Positions 1 to 8,761 are shown, numbered from the stretch's first letter. The stretch is DNA of 40,522 nt from Lachnospiraceae bacterium (GCA_016282915.1 JAEELW010000140.1:1-40522), one strand, 5' to 3'. A program made the numbers and translations. The notes: generated by a model from the letters alone, not told the origin.

Positions 1-37
1 AGCAAAGATGCTCGGCATCAGCTTCGGTGATGAATAA
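1..37 (+). CDS. possible 3' end of an upstream gene (partial)
   Basis: A reading frame open from the window edge ends at a TAA at 35-37, three bases before the dnaX start. It encodes only about 11 residues ending in Gly-Asp-Glu. It could be the tail of the gene preceding dnaX, which would make dnaX translationally coupled to it. The piece is too short to identify, and another frame is also open here until a TAA at 39-41. Confidence 0.3.
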   Translation, partial: AKMLGISFGDE

Positions 38-40
38 ATA

Positions 41-1591
41 ATGTCTTATACTGCTTTATACAGAAAATTCCGCCCCGTAAGCTTTGCGGATGTGAAGGGG
101 CAGGAGCATATCGTGACCACGCTGACGAACCAGCTCACCATGAACCGCATCGGGCACGCCTATCTGTTCTGCGGAACGAGGGGCACCGGAAAGACTACGG
201 TGGCCAAGATCCTGGCACGTGCGGTGAACTGCAGCTCGCCCCTGGAGGACGGCAGTCCCTGCGGGGAATGCGAGATGTGCCGCGCCATCGCGGAGGGGCG
301 GAGCCTGAACGTGGCCGAGATCGACGCTGCTTCCAACAACAGCGTGGAAAATGTGCGCCAGATCATCGATGAGCTGGCTTATCCGCCTGTGGACGGACGC
401 TACCGGGTCTATATCCTTGACGAAGCCCATATGCTGTCGCAGGGAGCGGCCAACGCCCTGTTAAAGACCCTGGAAGAACCGCCCGCCTATGTGATCTTTA
501 TCCTGGCGACGACGGATCCGGCAAAGCTGCCGGTCACCATCATGAGCCGCTGCCAGAGATACGATTTCCGTCGCATCTCCATCGATACCATTGCGGAGCG
601 CATGAAAGAGCTGACGGAAGCGGAAGGGATCGATGTGGAGGAGAAGGCGCTGCGCTATGTGGCGCGTGCTGCGGACGGTTCCATGCGTGACGGTTTAAGT
701 CTTCTGGACCAGTGCGTGGCTTTCCATTTCGGAGAGACACTTACCTATGAAAGAGTCCTGGATATCCTGGGAGCTGTGGATACGGAGGTTTTCAGCCGCC
801 TTTTGCGCGCGGTCATGGCCGGAGAGGTGAGCGGGGCCATGAAGCTCGTGGAGGATGTGGTGATGCAGGGCCGCGAGATCCGTCAGTTTGTTACGGATTT
901 CCTCTGGTACCTGCGTAATATCATGCTGCTCAAGGCTTCGGACGACGGGGATATGGAGGAACTCCTGAACGTGTCCGGAGAGCACCTTAAGGCGCTGAAG
1001 GAAGAGGCGCAGCAGCTTGAGATGAACACGATCCTCCGTTATATCAGCGTATTTTCGGAGCTGCAGCAGAACCTGCGTTATGCGACGCAGAAGCGTATCA
1101 TGCTGGAGACCTGGCTGATCCGCCTGATGCGGCCGCAGATGGATACGGATGTATCCTCCCTGCTGGAGCGTGTACGGGAGCTGGAAAAGCAGCTGAAGAA
1201 CGGTATTCCCGCCGCAGCGGTGAGCGTAAGCGCGAAGCCTGCGCCGGCGGCGGAGAAAGTGCAGCTTTCCAGGGCCGTGCCCGAAGAGGTGAAGCAGATC
1301 GTAAAGGACTGGCCGGTGATCCTCGGAAAGAGCAGTTTTCTGTATAAGGCCATGCTCAAGACCGCGAAGCTGTCCATGGGAGAGAACGGCGCACTCCTTC
1401 TGTGCTTTGAGGAATCGCTTCATGTTAAAACCATGAAGGAACACAGCGAAGAGCTGGCGGAGCTTCTGAACGAACATCTGGGAAAAGAGGTGCCTTTTGA
1501 GATCGCGGGATACGATCCGGGGCAGGAATTCGATACGCAGTTTGCGGATCTGAAGGAATTATTAAATATATCATACGAAGTGGAGGAGTAA
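41..1591 (+). CDS. dnaX: DNA polymerase III subunit gamma/tau
   Basis: This is the clamp-loader ATPase that loads the beta clamp and organises the replicative polymerase. The AAA+ module is complete: Walker A GTRGTGKT at about residues 45-52, the zinc-binding cysteines at about 64, 74, 77 and 80, Walker B LDEAH at about 126-130, and a sensor/SRC segment following a conserved TIMSRCQR. The 516-residue length fits a gamma/tau protein with a modest C-terminal tau region; an Ala/Pro-rich linker lies near residues 385-405. ybaB starts 3 bases downstream and recR follows, the classic dnaX-ybaB-recR operon. No A-rich slippage site was obvious, so production of a short gamma form is not inferred. Confidence 0.97.
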   Translation: MSYTALYRKFRPVSFADVKGQEHIVTTLTNQLTMNRIGHAYLFCGTRGTGKTTVAKILARAVNCSSPLEDGSPCGECEMCRAIAEGRSLNVAEIDAASNNSVENVRQIIDELAYPPVDGRYRVYILDEAHMLSQGAANALLKTLEEPPAYVIFILATTDPAKLPVTIMSRCQRYDFRRISIDTIAERMKELTEAEGIDVEEKALRYVARAADGSMRDGLSLLDQCVAFHFGETLTYERVLDILGAVDTEVFSRLLRAVMAGEVSGAMKLVEDVVMQGREIRQFVTDFLWYLRNIMLLKASDDGDMEELLNVSGEHLKALKEEAQQLEMNTILRYISVFSELQQNLRYATQKRIMLETWLIRLMRPQMDTDVSSLLERVRELEKQLKNGIPAAAVSVSAKPAPAAEKVQLSRAVPEEVKQIVKDWPVILGKSSFLYKAMLKTAKLSMGENGALLLCFEESLHVKTMKEHSEELAELLNEHLGKEVPFEIAGYDPGQEFDTQFADLKELLNISYEVEE

Positions 1592-1594
1592 GAA

Positions 1595-1936
1595 ATGGCA
1601 AAGCGAGGCGGCTACATGGGCGGAGGCATGCCCGGTAACATGAACAATCTGATGAAGCAGGCGCAGCGCATGCAGCGTCAGATGGAAGAAAAGCAGAAGG
1701 AGCTGGAGGAGAAGGAATATGTGGCTACGTCCGGCGGCGGTGCCGTGGAAGCGACGGTCAGCGGCAAGAAGCTCCTGACCAAGCTGACCATCAGCCCCGA
1801 GGCAGTGGATCCCGAGGATGTGGAGATGCTGCAGGACATGATCATCGCAGCGGTGAACGAAGCCGTCAACCAGGCCGAGGAGGAAAGCGACGCATTGATG
1901 CGCGGCATTTCTTCCGGACTGAACGTTCCCTTCTAA
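1595..1936 (+). CDS. YbaB/EbfC family nucleoid-associated protein
   Basis: A small dimeric DNA-binding protein of 113 residues, the normal family length. The N-terminal part is glycine and methionine rich, followed by an MKQAQRMQRQMEE helix typical of the family, then the central beta region and a C-terminal helical end with the usual AVNEAVNQA segment. Family members bind DNA and influence nucleoid structure and, in some bacteria, expression. The gene lies between dnaX (3-base gap) and recR (3-base gap), as in most Firmicutes, so it is almost certainly co-transcribed with them. Confidence 0.96.
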   Translation: MAKRGGYMGGGMPGNMNNLMKQAQRMQRQMEEKQKELEEKEYVATSGGGAVEATVSGKKLLTKLTISPEAVDPEDVEMLQDMIIAAVNEAVNQAEEESDALMRGISSGLNVPF

Positions 1937-1939
1937 ACG

Positions 1940-2536
1940 ATGGAATTTTACAGCGGGGATATCAATCAGCTGATCACGGAACTGGCGGCGCTGCCGGGGA
2001 TAGGGAAAAAATCCGCGGAGCGCATGGCTTTTCATATCCTCAATCTCCCGCTCGAGCGGGTAAAGCGGCTGTCGGGGGCCATACTTAAGGCAAAGGAAAA
2101 CGCCCGTTACTGCAGTGAATGCTGCACGCTGACGGATGCGGAGACCTGTCCGGTCTGTTCCAATCCGAAGCGCGACCACAAGACCATCATGGTGGTGGAA
2201 AACCCGCGGGATCTGGCGGCATACGAGAAAACGGGCAAGTTTGAGGGCGTCTATCATGTGCTGCACGGCGCGATCTCTCCGATGAACGGGATCGGCCCTT
2301 CCGATATCAAGTTAAAGGAACTGATCGCACGGCTGGAAGGGGATGTGGAGGAAGTGATCATCGCGACCAATTCGTCGCTGGAAGGCGAGACCACCGCGAT
2401 GTATATCAGCAAGCTGATCAAGCCGGCCGGGATAAAGGTGACGCGTATCGCCAGCGGCGTGCCCGTGGGCGGCGATCTGGAATATATCGATGAAGTGACG
2501 CTTCTGCGGGCACTGGAAGGAAGAACCGAGATATGA
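1940..2536 (+). CDS. recR: recombination mediator RecR
   Basis: RecR acts with RecF and RecO to load RecA at gaps and stalled forks. The 198-residue protein shows the N-terminal helix-hairpin-helix region (LPGIGKKSAERMAFHIL), a four-cysteine zinc finger at about residues 58, 61, 70 and 73, and a TOPRIM domain starting at the IMVVENPRD segment. Length and domain order match the family. It is the last gene of the dnaX-ybaB-recR unit; a highly structured non-coding stretch follows the stop codon. Confidence 0.97.
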   Translation: MEFYSGDINQLITELAALPGIGKKSAERMAFHILNLPLERVKRLSGAILKAKENARYCSECCTLTDAETCPVCSNPKRDHKTIMVVENPRDLAAYEKTGKFEGVYHVLHGAISPMNGIGPSDIKLKELIARLEGDVEEVIIATNSSLEGETTAMYISKLIKPAGIKVTRIASGVPVGGDLEYIDEVTLLRALEGRTEI

Positions 2537-2545
2537 ACGATGCCA

Positions 2546-2703
2546 GGGTCAAAAGCTCATATGACGGTCATGCTTGCATGAAACGGCATATGAGTTTGGG
2601 ACCCGTCCGAACATGAGCAAGTAGCGGAATGCTTGTGCAGCAAGCATTCCAGCGGATTGCGAATGTTCGCAGGATTGCTTTGTTGAAACGCAGCAAAGCG
2701 ATC
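2546..2703 (+). repeat. structured intergenic element (three consecutive hairpins)
   Basis: Three adjoining inverted-repeat structures fill most of the recR-galM gap. The first pairs 2546-2550 with 2600-2604 (GGGTC/GACCC) and 2556-2563 with 2587-2594 (CTCATATG/CATATGAG). The second pairs 2608-2614 with 2663-2669 (CGAACAT/ATGTTCG) and 2617-2620 with 2657-2660, separated by opposed GA/GA bases, and encloses a perfect 10-bp hairpin, 2626-2635 with 2641-2650. The third pairs 2673-2685 with 2691-2703 with two G-U pairs. No coding frame explains it and no run of T follows, so it is not a simple terminator. It looks like an interspersed repeat or structured RNA; I could not search for other copies. 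Confidence 0.6.
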
Positions 2704-2761
2704 CGTGGGCATCATAAGAGTCGAATATAAAATATCATAAAATAGATCAGGAGGAGATATC

Positions 2762-3808
2762 ATGGCAGTAACAAAAGAATTCTTCGGAACAACGGCTGAC
2801 GGGAAGGCAGTGGACTGCTATACCATCACCAACAAGAACGGCATGCGTGCCGACATCATCACCTACGGTGCGATACTTAAGAATCTGTTCGTGCCGGACA
2901 AAAAGGGCAAAGCTGCCGATGTGGTACTGGGCTACGATAAGCTCTGGATGTATTTCAAAAACGGCAGTTTCTTCGGCGCAACGGTAGGCCCCATCGCCAA
3001 CCGTACCAAACTTGGACAGTACCGTGTGAACGGGAAGAAGGTGCAGCTGCCTGTCAACGACAATAAAACAAATAACCTGCACAGCGATAAGGAGCTCGGT
3101 TTCCACAAACGTCTGTGGGAAGCCGAGAGCGGAAAGAACAGCGTTACGCTCCGCCTGAAAAAGAAGCACGGGGAGATGGGACATCCCGGAAACATGGATG
3201 TGGAAGTAAAGTATACGCTGACGGACAAGAACGAGCTGAAGATCTCCTATCATGCCACGACGGACAGGGATACGGTCATCAATCTGACGAACCATTCCTA
3301 TTTCAATCTGGCCGGGATCGCAAGCGAATCCATTGAGGATCACAGCCTCACGCTGTATGCATCCCGTTATACGGCAGTAGACCGTCAGGCGATCCCTACC
3401 GGAGAGCTGCCCGAGGTGGCGGGAACGCCCATGGATTTCCGCAAGCCCAAGAAGATCGGCAAGGAGATCGGAGCGGATTTCAAACAGCTTCAAAACGTGA
3501 AGGGTTATGACCACAACTGGGTCATCGACGGTGCCAACGGAAAGAAGCGCCTGATCGCGGAAGTGAGCGAGGCGAAGAGCGGCAGAAAGATGCAGGTCTA
3601 TACGGATCTGCCCGGTGTGCAGTTTTATGCCGGCAACTGCATCGGAAAGAACATGGGCAAAGAGAATCATCCGAATCATCCGAGGAAGGGTTTCTGTCTG
3701 GAGACTCAGTATTATCCGGATGCGATCAACCATGCGGAGTGGCCGCAGCCCCTTTTCGGGCCGGATAAGCCTTACGACAGCGAAACGGTATATCAGTTCA
3801 GCTGGTAG
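2762..3808 (+). CDS. galM: aldose 1-epimerase (galactose mutarotase)
   Basis: The enzyme interconverts alpha and beta anomers of aldoses such as galactose and glucose in the cytoplasm. The 348-residue sequence carries the family signature around NLTNHSYFNLAG, with catalytic acid His178, a GYDHNW segment (Asp250, His251) and the catalytic base Glu314 in FCLETQYYPDA. The start is fixed by an AGGAGG about 8 bases upstream. Expression probably begins in the AT-rich stretch 2721-2745 after the hairpin element, though no clear -35 box was found. The DUF5711 gene starts 9 bases downstream. No other Leloir-pathway genes lie nearby. Confidence 0.95.
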   Translation: MAVTKEFFGTTADGKAVDCYTITNKNGMRADIITYGAILKNLFVPDKKGKAADVVLGYDKLWMYFKNGSFFGATVGPIANRTKLGQYRVNGKKVQLPVNDNKTNNLHSDKELGFHKRLWEAESGKNSVTLRLKKKHGEMGHPGNMDVEVKYTLTDKNELKISYHATTDRDTVINLTNHSYFNLAGIASESIEDHSLTLYASRYTAVDRQAIPTGELPEVAGTPMDFRKPKKIGKEIGADFKQLQNVKGYDHNWVIDGANGKKRLIAEVSEAKSGRKMQVYTDLPGVQFYAGNCIGKNMGKENHPNHPRKGFCLETQYYPDAINHAEWPQPLFGPDKPYDSETVYQFSW

Positions 3809-3817
3809 GAAGGCGGC

Positions 3818-5011
3818 ATGAGTTCTTTTTCGGAAAAAGAAGAAAAAGATAAGAGCGGGGTAGACCGGCGCAGTTTTCGTGAGCGCCGCATGAAGCTGAA
3901 GATGCGGCGTCTTATCTTCGGTCTGATCCTTCTGATCGCGGTGGCTGCGGTGATCGTGGTGGTGATCCGCAGCCTGAGCGATCGTGTATATACTGACAGT
4001 GAGCTGATCGGCACCGTCGACTGGAAACCCAGCGGCGGTGCCACGATACTGCCTTACGGCAGCGATTTCATCTCCTACAGCCCCGACGGGATCCACTGTA
4101 CCGATGCCCATGGCAAGGATCTGTGGAGTTTTTCCTATGTGATGCAGGAGCCCATGGTGGAAGTGAAGGGCGACTATGCCGCAGTGGCGGACCGTAACGG
4201 GCGCAATATCTATATCTATGACAAGAGCGGGCTGATCGGGGAGATCAATCTGAGCAACCCGGTCCTGCGGATCCGGCTTTCCGCCGGGGGCATCGTTGCG
4301 GCTGTTCTGGACGATGTGAACGTCACGCCGATCCATCTGTATTATCATGACGGCAGCGAGATCTCGTATTTCCGGACCACCATGTCCCGGAGCGGATATC
4401 CGGCGGCCATCGGCATTTCCGACAGCGGGCAGCTGGTGGCGGTCTCCTATGTCTATGTGGATAATGCCACACTCACGTCCCATGTGGCTTTTTACAATTT
4501 CGGCGAAGTGGGAAAGAACGAGACGGACAATCTGGTGAGCGCTTACGATTACCGTGAGGAACTGGTGCCCATGGTGGAATTCATGGACGAGAACCATTCC
4601 TTTGCCCTGGCCAACGACCGTCTCATGCTTTACGAAGGCGGACAGAAGCCGACCAATGTGGCGAACATCCTTCTGGATGACGAGATCCGTTCGGTCTATT
4701 ACGGAGAGGATTATGTGGGACTGGTCTGCTACGACCGGGAAGGCGAGAGCCGTTACCGCATGGATGTCTACGACCGGAAGGGAGAACAGCGCTGCAGGCT
4801 CCATTTCAATCTGGATTACAATGATATCCGCATCTCCGGGAACCAGATCATGATCTATAATGCCGCCTCCTGCGCAATCTATACGGTGAAGGGAAAGCTG
4901 CGCTACGAAGGGCGCTTTGATGCTTCCGTTTATCTGATGCTCCCCACGAGGAGCGATACGCGTTTTACCCTTGTCACGGACGAGGGGATACAGACCGTAC
5001 AGCTGCGCTGA
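3818..5011 (+). CDS. DUF5711 family membrane-anchored protein
   Basis: Function unknown. The 397-residue protein has a charged cytoplasmic N-terminus (about 30 residues, many Arg/Lys), one transmembrane helix at about residues 31-51, then a long extracytoplasmic part. That part reads as repeated beta strands with regularly spaced Tyr/Asp/Gly turns, typical of a beta-propeller-like fold. This layout matches the DUF5711 family that I associate with Lachnospiraceae. It follows galM by 9 bases and is probably in the same transcript. There is no cleavable signal peptide; the helix acts as an anchor. The family assignment is from recall of the overall architecture, not from a search. Confidence 0.75.
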   Translation: MSSFSEKEEKDKSGVDRRSFRERRMKLKMRRLIFGLILLIAVAAVIVVVIRSLSDRVYTDSELIGTVDWKPSGGATILPYGSDFISYSPDGIHCTDAHGKDLWSFSYVMQEPMVEVKGDYAAVADRNGRNIYIYDKSGLIGEINLSNPVLRIRLSAGGIVAAVLDDVNVTPIHLYYHDGSEISYFRTTMSRSGYPAAIGISDSGQLVAVSYVYVDNATLTSHVAFYNFGEVGKNETDNLVSAYDYREELVPMVEFMDENHSFALANDRLMLYEGGQKPTNVANILLDDEIRSVYYGEDYVGLVCYDREGESRYRMDVYDRKGEQRCRLHFNLDYNDIRISGNQIMIYNAASCAIYTVKGKLRYEGRFDASVYLMLPTRSDTRFTLVTDEGIQTVQLR

Positions 5012-5063
5012 GCTGTCACGGTATCGATCTTAATTCTTACTTTTTTCTTTTCCCTTTATGTGA

Positions 5064-5069
5064 TATAAT
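5064..5069 (+). promoter_or_regulatory. -10 box just upstream of the guanylate-kinase-like gene
   Basis: A perfect TATAAT lies at 5064-5069 in an AT-rich stretch, with a weak T-rich -35 region (5037-5046). Transcription would begin near 5076, only about 3 bases before the ATG at 5079. There is no Shine-Dalgarno sequence in that interval, so the mRNA would be essentially leaderless. Confidence 0.6.
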
Positions 5070-5078
5070 ATTATAGTT

Positions 5079-5669
5079 ATGGGTGGGATTTTTTGTCTGA
5101 TGGGGAAAAGCGCCAGCGGAAAGGACAGCCTGTACCGGCGTCTGCTTGATGATGCGGGGGGAGAGCTGCATCCCGTTGTGCCCTGGACCACGCGCCCGAT
5201 CCGCGAAGGCGAACGGGAGGGCGTGGAATATCATTTTACCGATACGGAAGGGCTGAAGCGCCTGGAAGCGGAAGGCCGTGTCCTGGAGAAACGGGTATAC
5301 CATACTGTCCATGGGGACTGGTATTATTTTACCGTGGATGACGGCAGTATCAGGCCGCGGGAGCGGAAGTATCTGATGATATCGACCCCGGAAGCATTTA
5401 TAAAGCTGAAGGAACACTTCGGTGAGAGCTGTGTGCATCCTCTCTATATCGACGTGGAGGACGGGGAGCGTCTGGAGCGTGCGCTGAAACGGGAACGCAT
5501 GCAGGATGTGCCGAAGTATAAGGAGCTGTGCCGGCGGTTCCTGGCGGACTGCGAGGATTTTTCGGAAGAAAAGCTTGCGGAAGCGGGGATCGGGAAACAT
5601 TTTGATAACCGGGATTTAGAGCAGTGCTTCGATGAACTGAAGAAATACATCGGGGCAGCAGACGGGTAA
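5079..5669 (+). CDS. guanylate kinase-like protein
   Basis: A nucleoside-monophosphate kinase of 196 residues. The GMP-binding signature is clear ([19 protein letters not shown], about residues 35-53), with downstream kinase features. The phosphate loop is unusual: GKSASGKD at residues 9-16, with Asp where guanylate kinases have Ser or Thr. The start at 5079 is chosen because it includes the first beta strand (IFCLMG) leading into the P-loop; a start at 5100 would lose it. It precedes yaaR and holB, the place where many Firmicutes have thymidylate kinase. Guanylate kinase is the best guess, but a shifted substrate range is possible. Confidence 0.8.
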   Translation: MGGIFCLMGKSASGKDSLYRRLLDDAGGELHPVVPWTTRPIREGEREGVEYHFTDTEGLKRLEAEGRVLEKRVYHTVHGDWYYFTVDDGSIRPRERKYLMISTPEAFIKLKEHFGESCVHPLYIDVEDGERLERALKRERMQDVPKYKELCRRFLADCEDFSEEKLAEAGIGKHFDNRDLEQCFDELKKYIGAADG

Positions 5670-5679
5670 GAGAGCGCAG

Positions 5680-6123
5680 ATGGATCCGATTCAGATCGCA
5701 AGACTGACGCAGACGGCTCCGGCAGAGAGCGTGACGCAGGCCGAGCCGAAAGACGACAGCTTCAAGTTCATACTGAGCAGTAATATTCAGGAAAAAGAAC
5801 TGCAGGAGCGGCTCTCAAACCTGATGGGTGAGATCGTGGCGCAGGGAGAGCGGATCGGCAAAAAGAAGGACATCCGTGATATGAAGCGCTACCGCAGCCT
5901 GATCAAGGAATTCATGAACGAGGTGGTGAACCGTTCCCATGAATTCGCGAGGGAGAATTTCCTCGACAAGCGGGGACGGCACCGAGTATACGGTATCGTG
6001 CGGCTGGTGGATGAAAACCTGGATGCACTGGCCAGGCAGCTGTGCGAGGACGAAAAGGATAATATGGATGTTCTGGCGACGATCGGAGAGATCCGGGGGC
6101 TTCTGCTGGATCTGTTTACCTGA
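5680..6123 (+). CDS. YaaR family protein (DUF327)
   Basis: A 147-residue soluble, mostly helical protein of unknown molecular function. The family hallmarks are visible: a variable polar N-terminus, a central basic helix ([20 protein letters not shown]) and a C-terminal [16 protein letters not shown] segment followed by a leucine-rich end. In Bacillus the gene lies directly upstream of holB, exactly as here, 15 bases before it. It starts 10 bases after the guanylate-kinase-like gene. Operon position suggests a link with replication or nucleotide metabolism, but no role can be read from the sequence. Confidence 0.88.
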   Translation: MDPIQIARLTQTAPAESVTQAEPKDDSFKFILSSNIQEKELQERLSNLMGEIVAQGERIGKKKDIRDMKRYRSLIKEFMNEVVNRSHEFARENFLDKRGRHRVYGIVRLVDENLDALARQLCEDEKDNMDVLATIGEIRGLLLDLFT

Positions 6124-6138
6124 GGGAGGCGAGTACAG

Positions 6139-7143
6139 ATGGCATTTTCGGATATCGTAGGACAGGAACTGATACGGGAACAGCTGCAGGGAGCGATCCG
6201 TGAGAAAAAAGTCGCCCATGCCTATATCCTCTGCGGGGAAAACCGGAGCGGAAAAGAGTTTATCGCAAAGACCTTTGCACAGGCACTGCTCTGCGAGAAC
6301 CCCGCCGCTGACGCCAAAGGAAAACCGGAAGCCTGCGGGGAATGCCATTCCTGCCGCCAGGCGGCTACCGCCAATCATCCCGACATCATATATGTAAAGC
6401 ATGAGAAACCCAATACCATCGGGGTGGAGGACGTGCGCGACGGCATCATCCAGACGGTACAGATCCGTCCCTACAGTTCGCAGTACAAGATCTATATCGT
6501 TGAAGAGTCCGAAAAAATGACACCGCAGGCCCAGAATGCGCTGCTGCGGACCATTGAGGAACCTCCCGAATATGTGGTGTTCCTGCTGCTCACATCCTCC
6601 ACGGAAGCCCTGCTTCCTACGATACAGAGCCGCTGCGTGAAGCTGATGATGAAGCCCGTGCAGGATGAGGATATGCGGAATTACCTGATCCGGCAGCTGC
6701 ATGTGCCGGAGAGCCGCGCCGAGATCTGCATCGCCTTTGCGCGAGGCAACGTGGGACGGGCCAAGGCCCTGGCTTCCAGTGAGGATTTTGACAAGATACG
6801 TACGAGTGCGCTGTCGCTGCTCAAGAATATCCGGGAGATGGATACTTCGGAAGTGATGGATGCGCTGAAGCAGATCCGCGAGTACGGCTTCGATATCAAC
6901 GATTATCTGGATATCTGCGCGGTATGGTACCGGGATATCCTGCTCTTTAAGGCAACACACGACATGAACCATCTGATCTTCAGAGATGAGATCACGAGTA
7001 TAAAAAAGGCGGCACAGCTTTCGGATTATGAAGGCATCGAGGAAGTGATACGCGCGCTGGAGGTGGCCAAGAACCGCCTGCGCAACTCCGTGAATTACGA
7101 ACTGACCATGGAGCTGCTGCTGCTGACGATACAGGAGAGTTAA
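6139..7143 (+). CDS. holB: DNA polymerase III subunit delta'
   Basis: The delta-prime stator of the clamp loader, which works with DnaX and HolA. At 334 residues it has the clamp-loader fold: VGQE near residue 8, a degenerate P-loop GENRSGKE at about 33-40 (delta-prime usually does not hydrolyse ATP), a cysteine cluster CGECHSC that would bind zinc, the NALLRTIEEPPE segment and the IQSRC motif of the SRC region. A GAGG-containing site precedes the ATG. ricT begins 4 bases after the stop, so the two are co-translated. The order yaaR-holB-ricT is strongly conserved in Firmicutes. Confidence 0.95.
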   Translation: MAFSDIVGQELIREQLQGAIREKKVAHAYILCGENRSGKEFIAKTFAQALLCENPAADAKGKPEACGECHSCRQAATANHPDIIYVKHEKPNTIGVEDVRDGIIQTVQIRPYSSQYKIYIVEESEKMTPQAQNALLRTIEEPPEYVVFLLLTSSTEALLPTIQSRCVKLMMKPVQDEDMRNYLIRQLHVPESRAEICIAFARGNVGRAKALASSEDFDKIRTSALSLLKNIREMDTSEVMDALKQIREYGFDINDYLDICAVWYRDILLFKATHDMNHLIFRDEITSIKKAAQLSDYEGIEEVIRALEVAKNRLRNSVNYELTMELLLLTIQES

Positions 7144-7147
7144 TGAA

Positions 7148-8071
7148 ATGAAGACCATTGTAGGCGTGCGTTTCCGCACGGGAGGGAAGGTTTATTATTT
7201 TGAACCCGGAGACCTGAAGATCGGCCGGGGAACGCATGTGATCGTGGAAACGGCCAGAGGCGTGGAATTCGGCACCGCCGTGGCGCCGCCGCAGGAACTG
7301 CCGGATGAAAAGGTCACACAGCCTTTAAAGCCGATCATGCGTCTTGCTACGGAAAAGGATGAGCGGCAGGATGAGGAGAACCGGGAAAAGGAAAAGGCCG
7401 CGATCCCGGTGGCAAAGGAAAAGATCCGCGCGCGCGGGCTGGATATGAAGCTGATCGATGTGGAGTATACCTTTGACCGGAACAAGATCGTATTCTATTT
7501 TACCGCGGACGGGAGAGTGGATTTCCGTGAGCTGGTGAAGGATCTGGCCGGGGTCTTCCGCACACGTATCGAGCTCCGGCAGATCGGCGTGCGTGACGCC
7601 ACCAAGATGCTGGGCGGGCTCGGAAGCTGCGGCAGGGTGCTCTGCTGCCATTCCTATATGAGCGATTTTATCCCGGTCTCCATCCGTATGGCGAAGGAGC
7701 AGAATCTTTCCCTCAATCCGGGGAAGATCTCCGGCATGTGCGGACGCCTGATGTGCTGCCTGCAGTACGAGGCGGATACCTACGCCTATCTGAACCGCCG
7801 TCTGCCCCGGGTGGGCGACGAAGTGACCACGCCTTACGGCACGCCGGGCATCGTGCACGATGTGGATGTGCTGCGGCAGCGCGTGCAGGTGATCGTGGAT
7901 GTGGGCGATGAAAAGGAAATGGAAGAGTATCCGGTGGAGGAACTGAAATTCACCAGACGGCCGCGCGGCGGTAAAAAGGATAAGCAGGATAAACAGGATA
8001 AGAACCGCGAAAAGCTGACCAAAGAGGAACTGAAGGAACTGGAAAAGCTGGAGAAGCAGGATGAAGGCTGA
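7148..8071 (+). CDS. ricT: PSP1-domain protein RicT (YaaT)
   Basis: RicT is part of the RicA-RicF-RicT (Y-complex) that in Bacillus carries iron-sulfur clusters and promotes RNase Y-dependent mRNA processing; it also affects sporulation and competence there. The 307-residue protein shows the PSP1 core with its conserved cysteine groups, GSCGRVLCC and SGMCGRLMCC (about residues 160-200), the expected cluster ligands. The last 35 residues are very rich in Lys, Glu, Asp and Gln. It sits between holB and trmN6 as in other Firmicutes. yabA, which lies next in Bacillus, is absent. Confidence 0.93.
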   Translation: MKTIVGVRFRTGGKVYYFEPGDLKIGRGTHVIVETARGVEFGTAVAPPQELPDEKVTQPLKPIMRLATEKDERQDEENREKEKAAIPVAKEKIRARGLDMKLIDVEYTFDRNKIVFYFTADGRVDFRELVKDLAGVFRTRIELRQIGVRDATKMLGGLGSCGRVLCCHSYMSDFIPVSIRMAKEQNLSLNPGKISGMCGRLMCCLQYEADTYAYLNRRLPRVGDEVTTPYGTPGIVHDVDVLRQRVQVIVDVGDEKEMEEYPVEELKFTRRPRGGKKDKQDKQDKNREKLTKEELKELEKLEKQDEG

Positions 8072-8089
8072 GCTGCGTTCCTGTCCCTT

Positions 8090-8761
8090 ATGATACGTGA
8101 AGATGACCTGCAACTGAACGGCCTGCGTATCCTGCAGGATAGCGAGCGCTTCTGTTTCGGCAGCGATGCGGTGATCCTGAGCGATTTTGTCCGTGTGGAA
8201 AAGGGCGGAAGGCTTCTGGATATGGGCTGCGGCAACGGCGTGCTGCCGCTTCTCCTGTCGGCAAAGACGGAAGCGGCCGAGCTGGTGGGCCTGGAGATCC
8301 AGAAAGAGAGTGCGGCGCTCGCGGAGCGTAATGTGGAGCTGAACGGTCTGAAGGACCGTATCCGCATCGTCTGCGGGGATCTGCGCGAAGCCGGGGAGCT
8401 GTTCGGAAGGGAAGCGTTTTCCGCGATCTGCTGCAATCCGCCCTATATCGCGGACGGGGCCGGACTTTTAAGTGAGAGTTCCCCGAAGGCGCTGGCCCGG
8501 CATGAGCTGCTCTGCCGTTTTGAGGATGTGGCAAGGGAGAGCGAAAAGCTCCTCCCCCACGGAGGGAGTCTCTTTCTGGTACACCGTCCGGAGCGGCTGG
8601 CGGAACTGATCGTGACGCTCAGAAAATACCGCCTGGAGGTGAAGCGCCTCCGTTTTGCGCATCCGGGAACGGAACATGCGGCGGTGCTGGTGCTGATCGA
8701 AGCGTTGAAAGGCGGAAGACCGGGGATGAAGACCGAGGCACCGCTTTTGCTGGAAACCTGA
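8090..8761 (+). CDS. tRNA1(Val) (adenine37-N6)-methyltransferase family protein
   Basis: A class I SAM-dependent methyltransferase of 223 residues. The SAM-binding motif LLDMGCGNGVLPLLL lies at about residues 43-57 and the catalytic NPPY motif of N6-adenine methyltransferases at 116-119. The N-terminus (DSERFCFGSDAVIL) is typical of the TrmN6/YabB family that modifies A37 of a tRNA. The start at 8090 lacks a good ribosome site, so initiation may depend on coupling to ricT, which ends 18 bases upstream. It precedes rsmI, as yabB precedes yabC in Bacillus. Confidence 0.9.
   Translation: MIREDDLQLNGLRILQDSERFCFGSDAVILSDFVRVEKGGRLLDMGCGNGVLPLLLSAKTEAAELVGLEIQKESAALAERNVELNGLKDRIRIVCGDLREAGELFGREAFSAICCNPPYIADGAGLLSESSPKALARHELLCRFEDVARESEKLLPHGGSLFLVHRPERLAELIVTLRKYRLEVKRLRFAHPGTEHAAVLVLIEALKGGRPGMKTEAPLLLET

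Noticed and set aside
2747-4804. Long 685-codon open frame on the minus strand over galM and the DUF5711 gene
   Set aside because: It is antisense to two recognised genes, has no ribosome site or known motif, and arises from codon bias of the plus-strand genes in GC-rich DNA.
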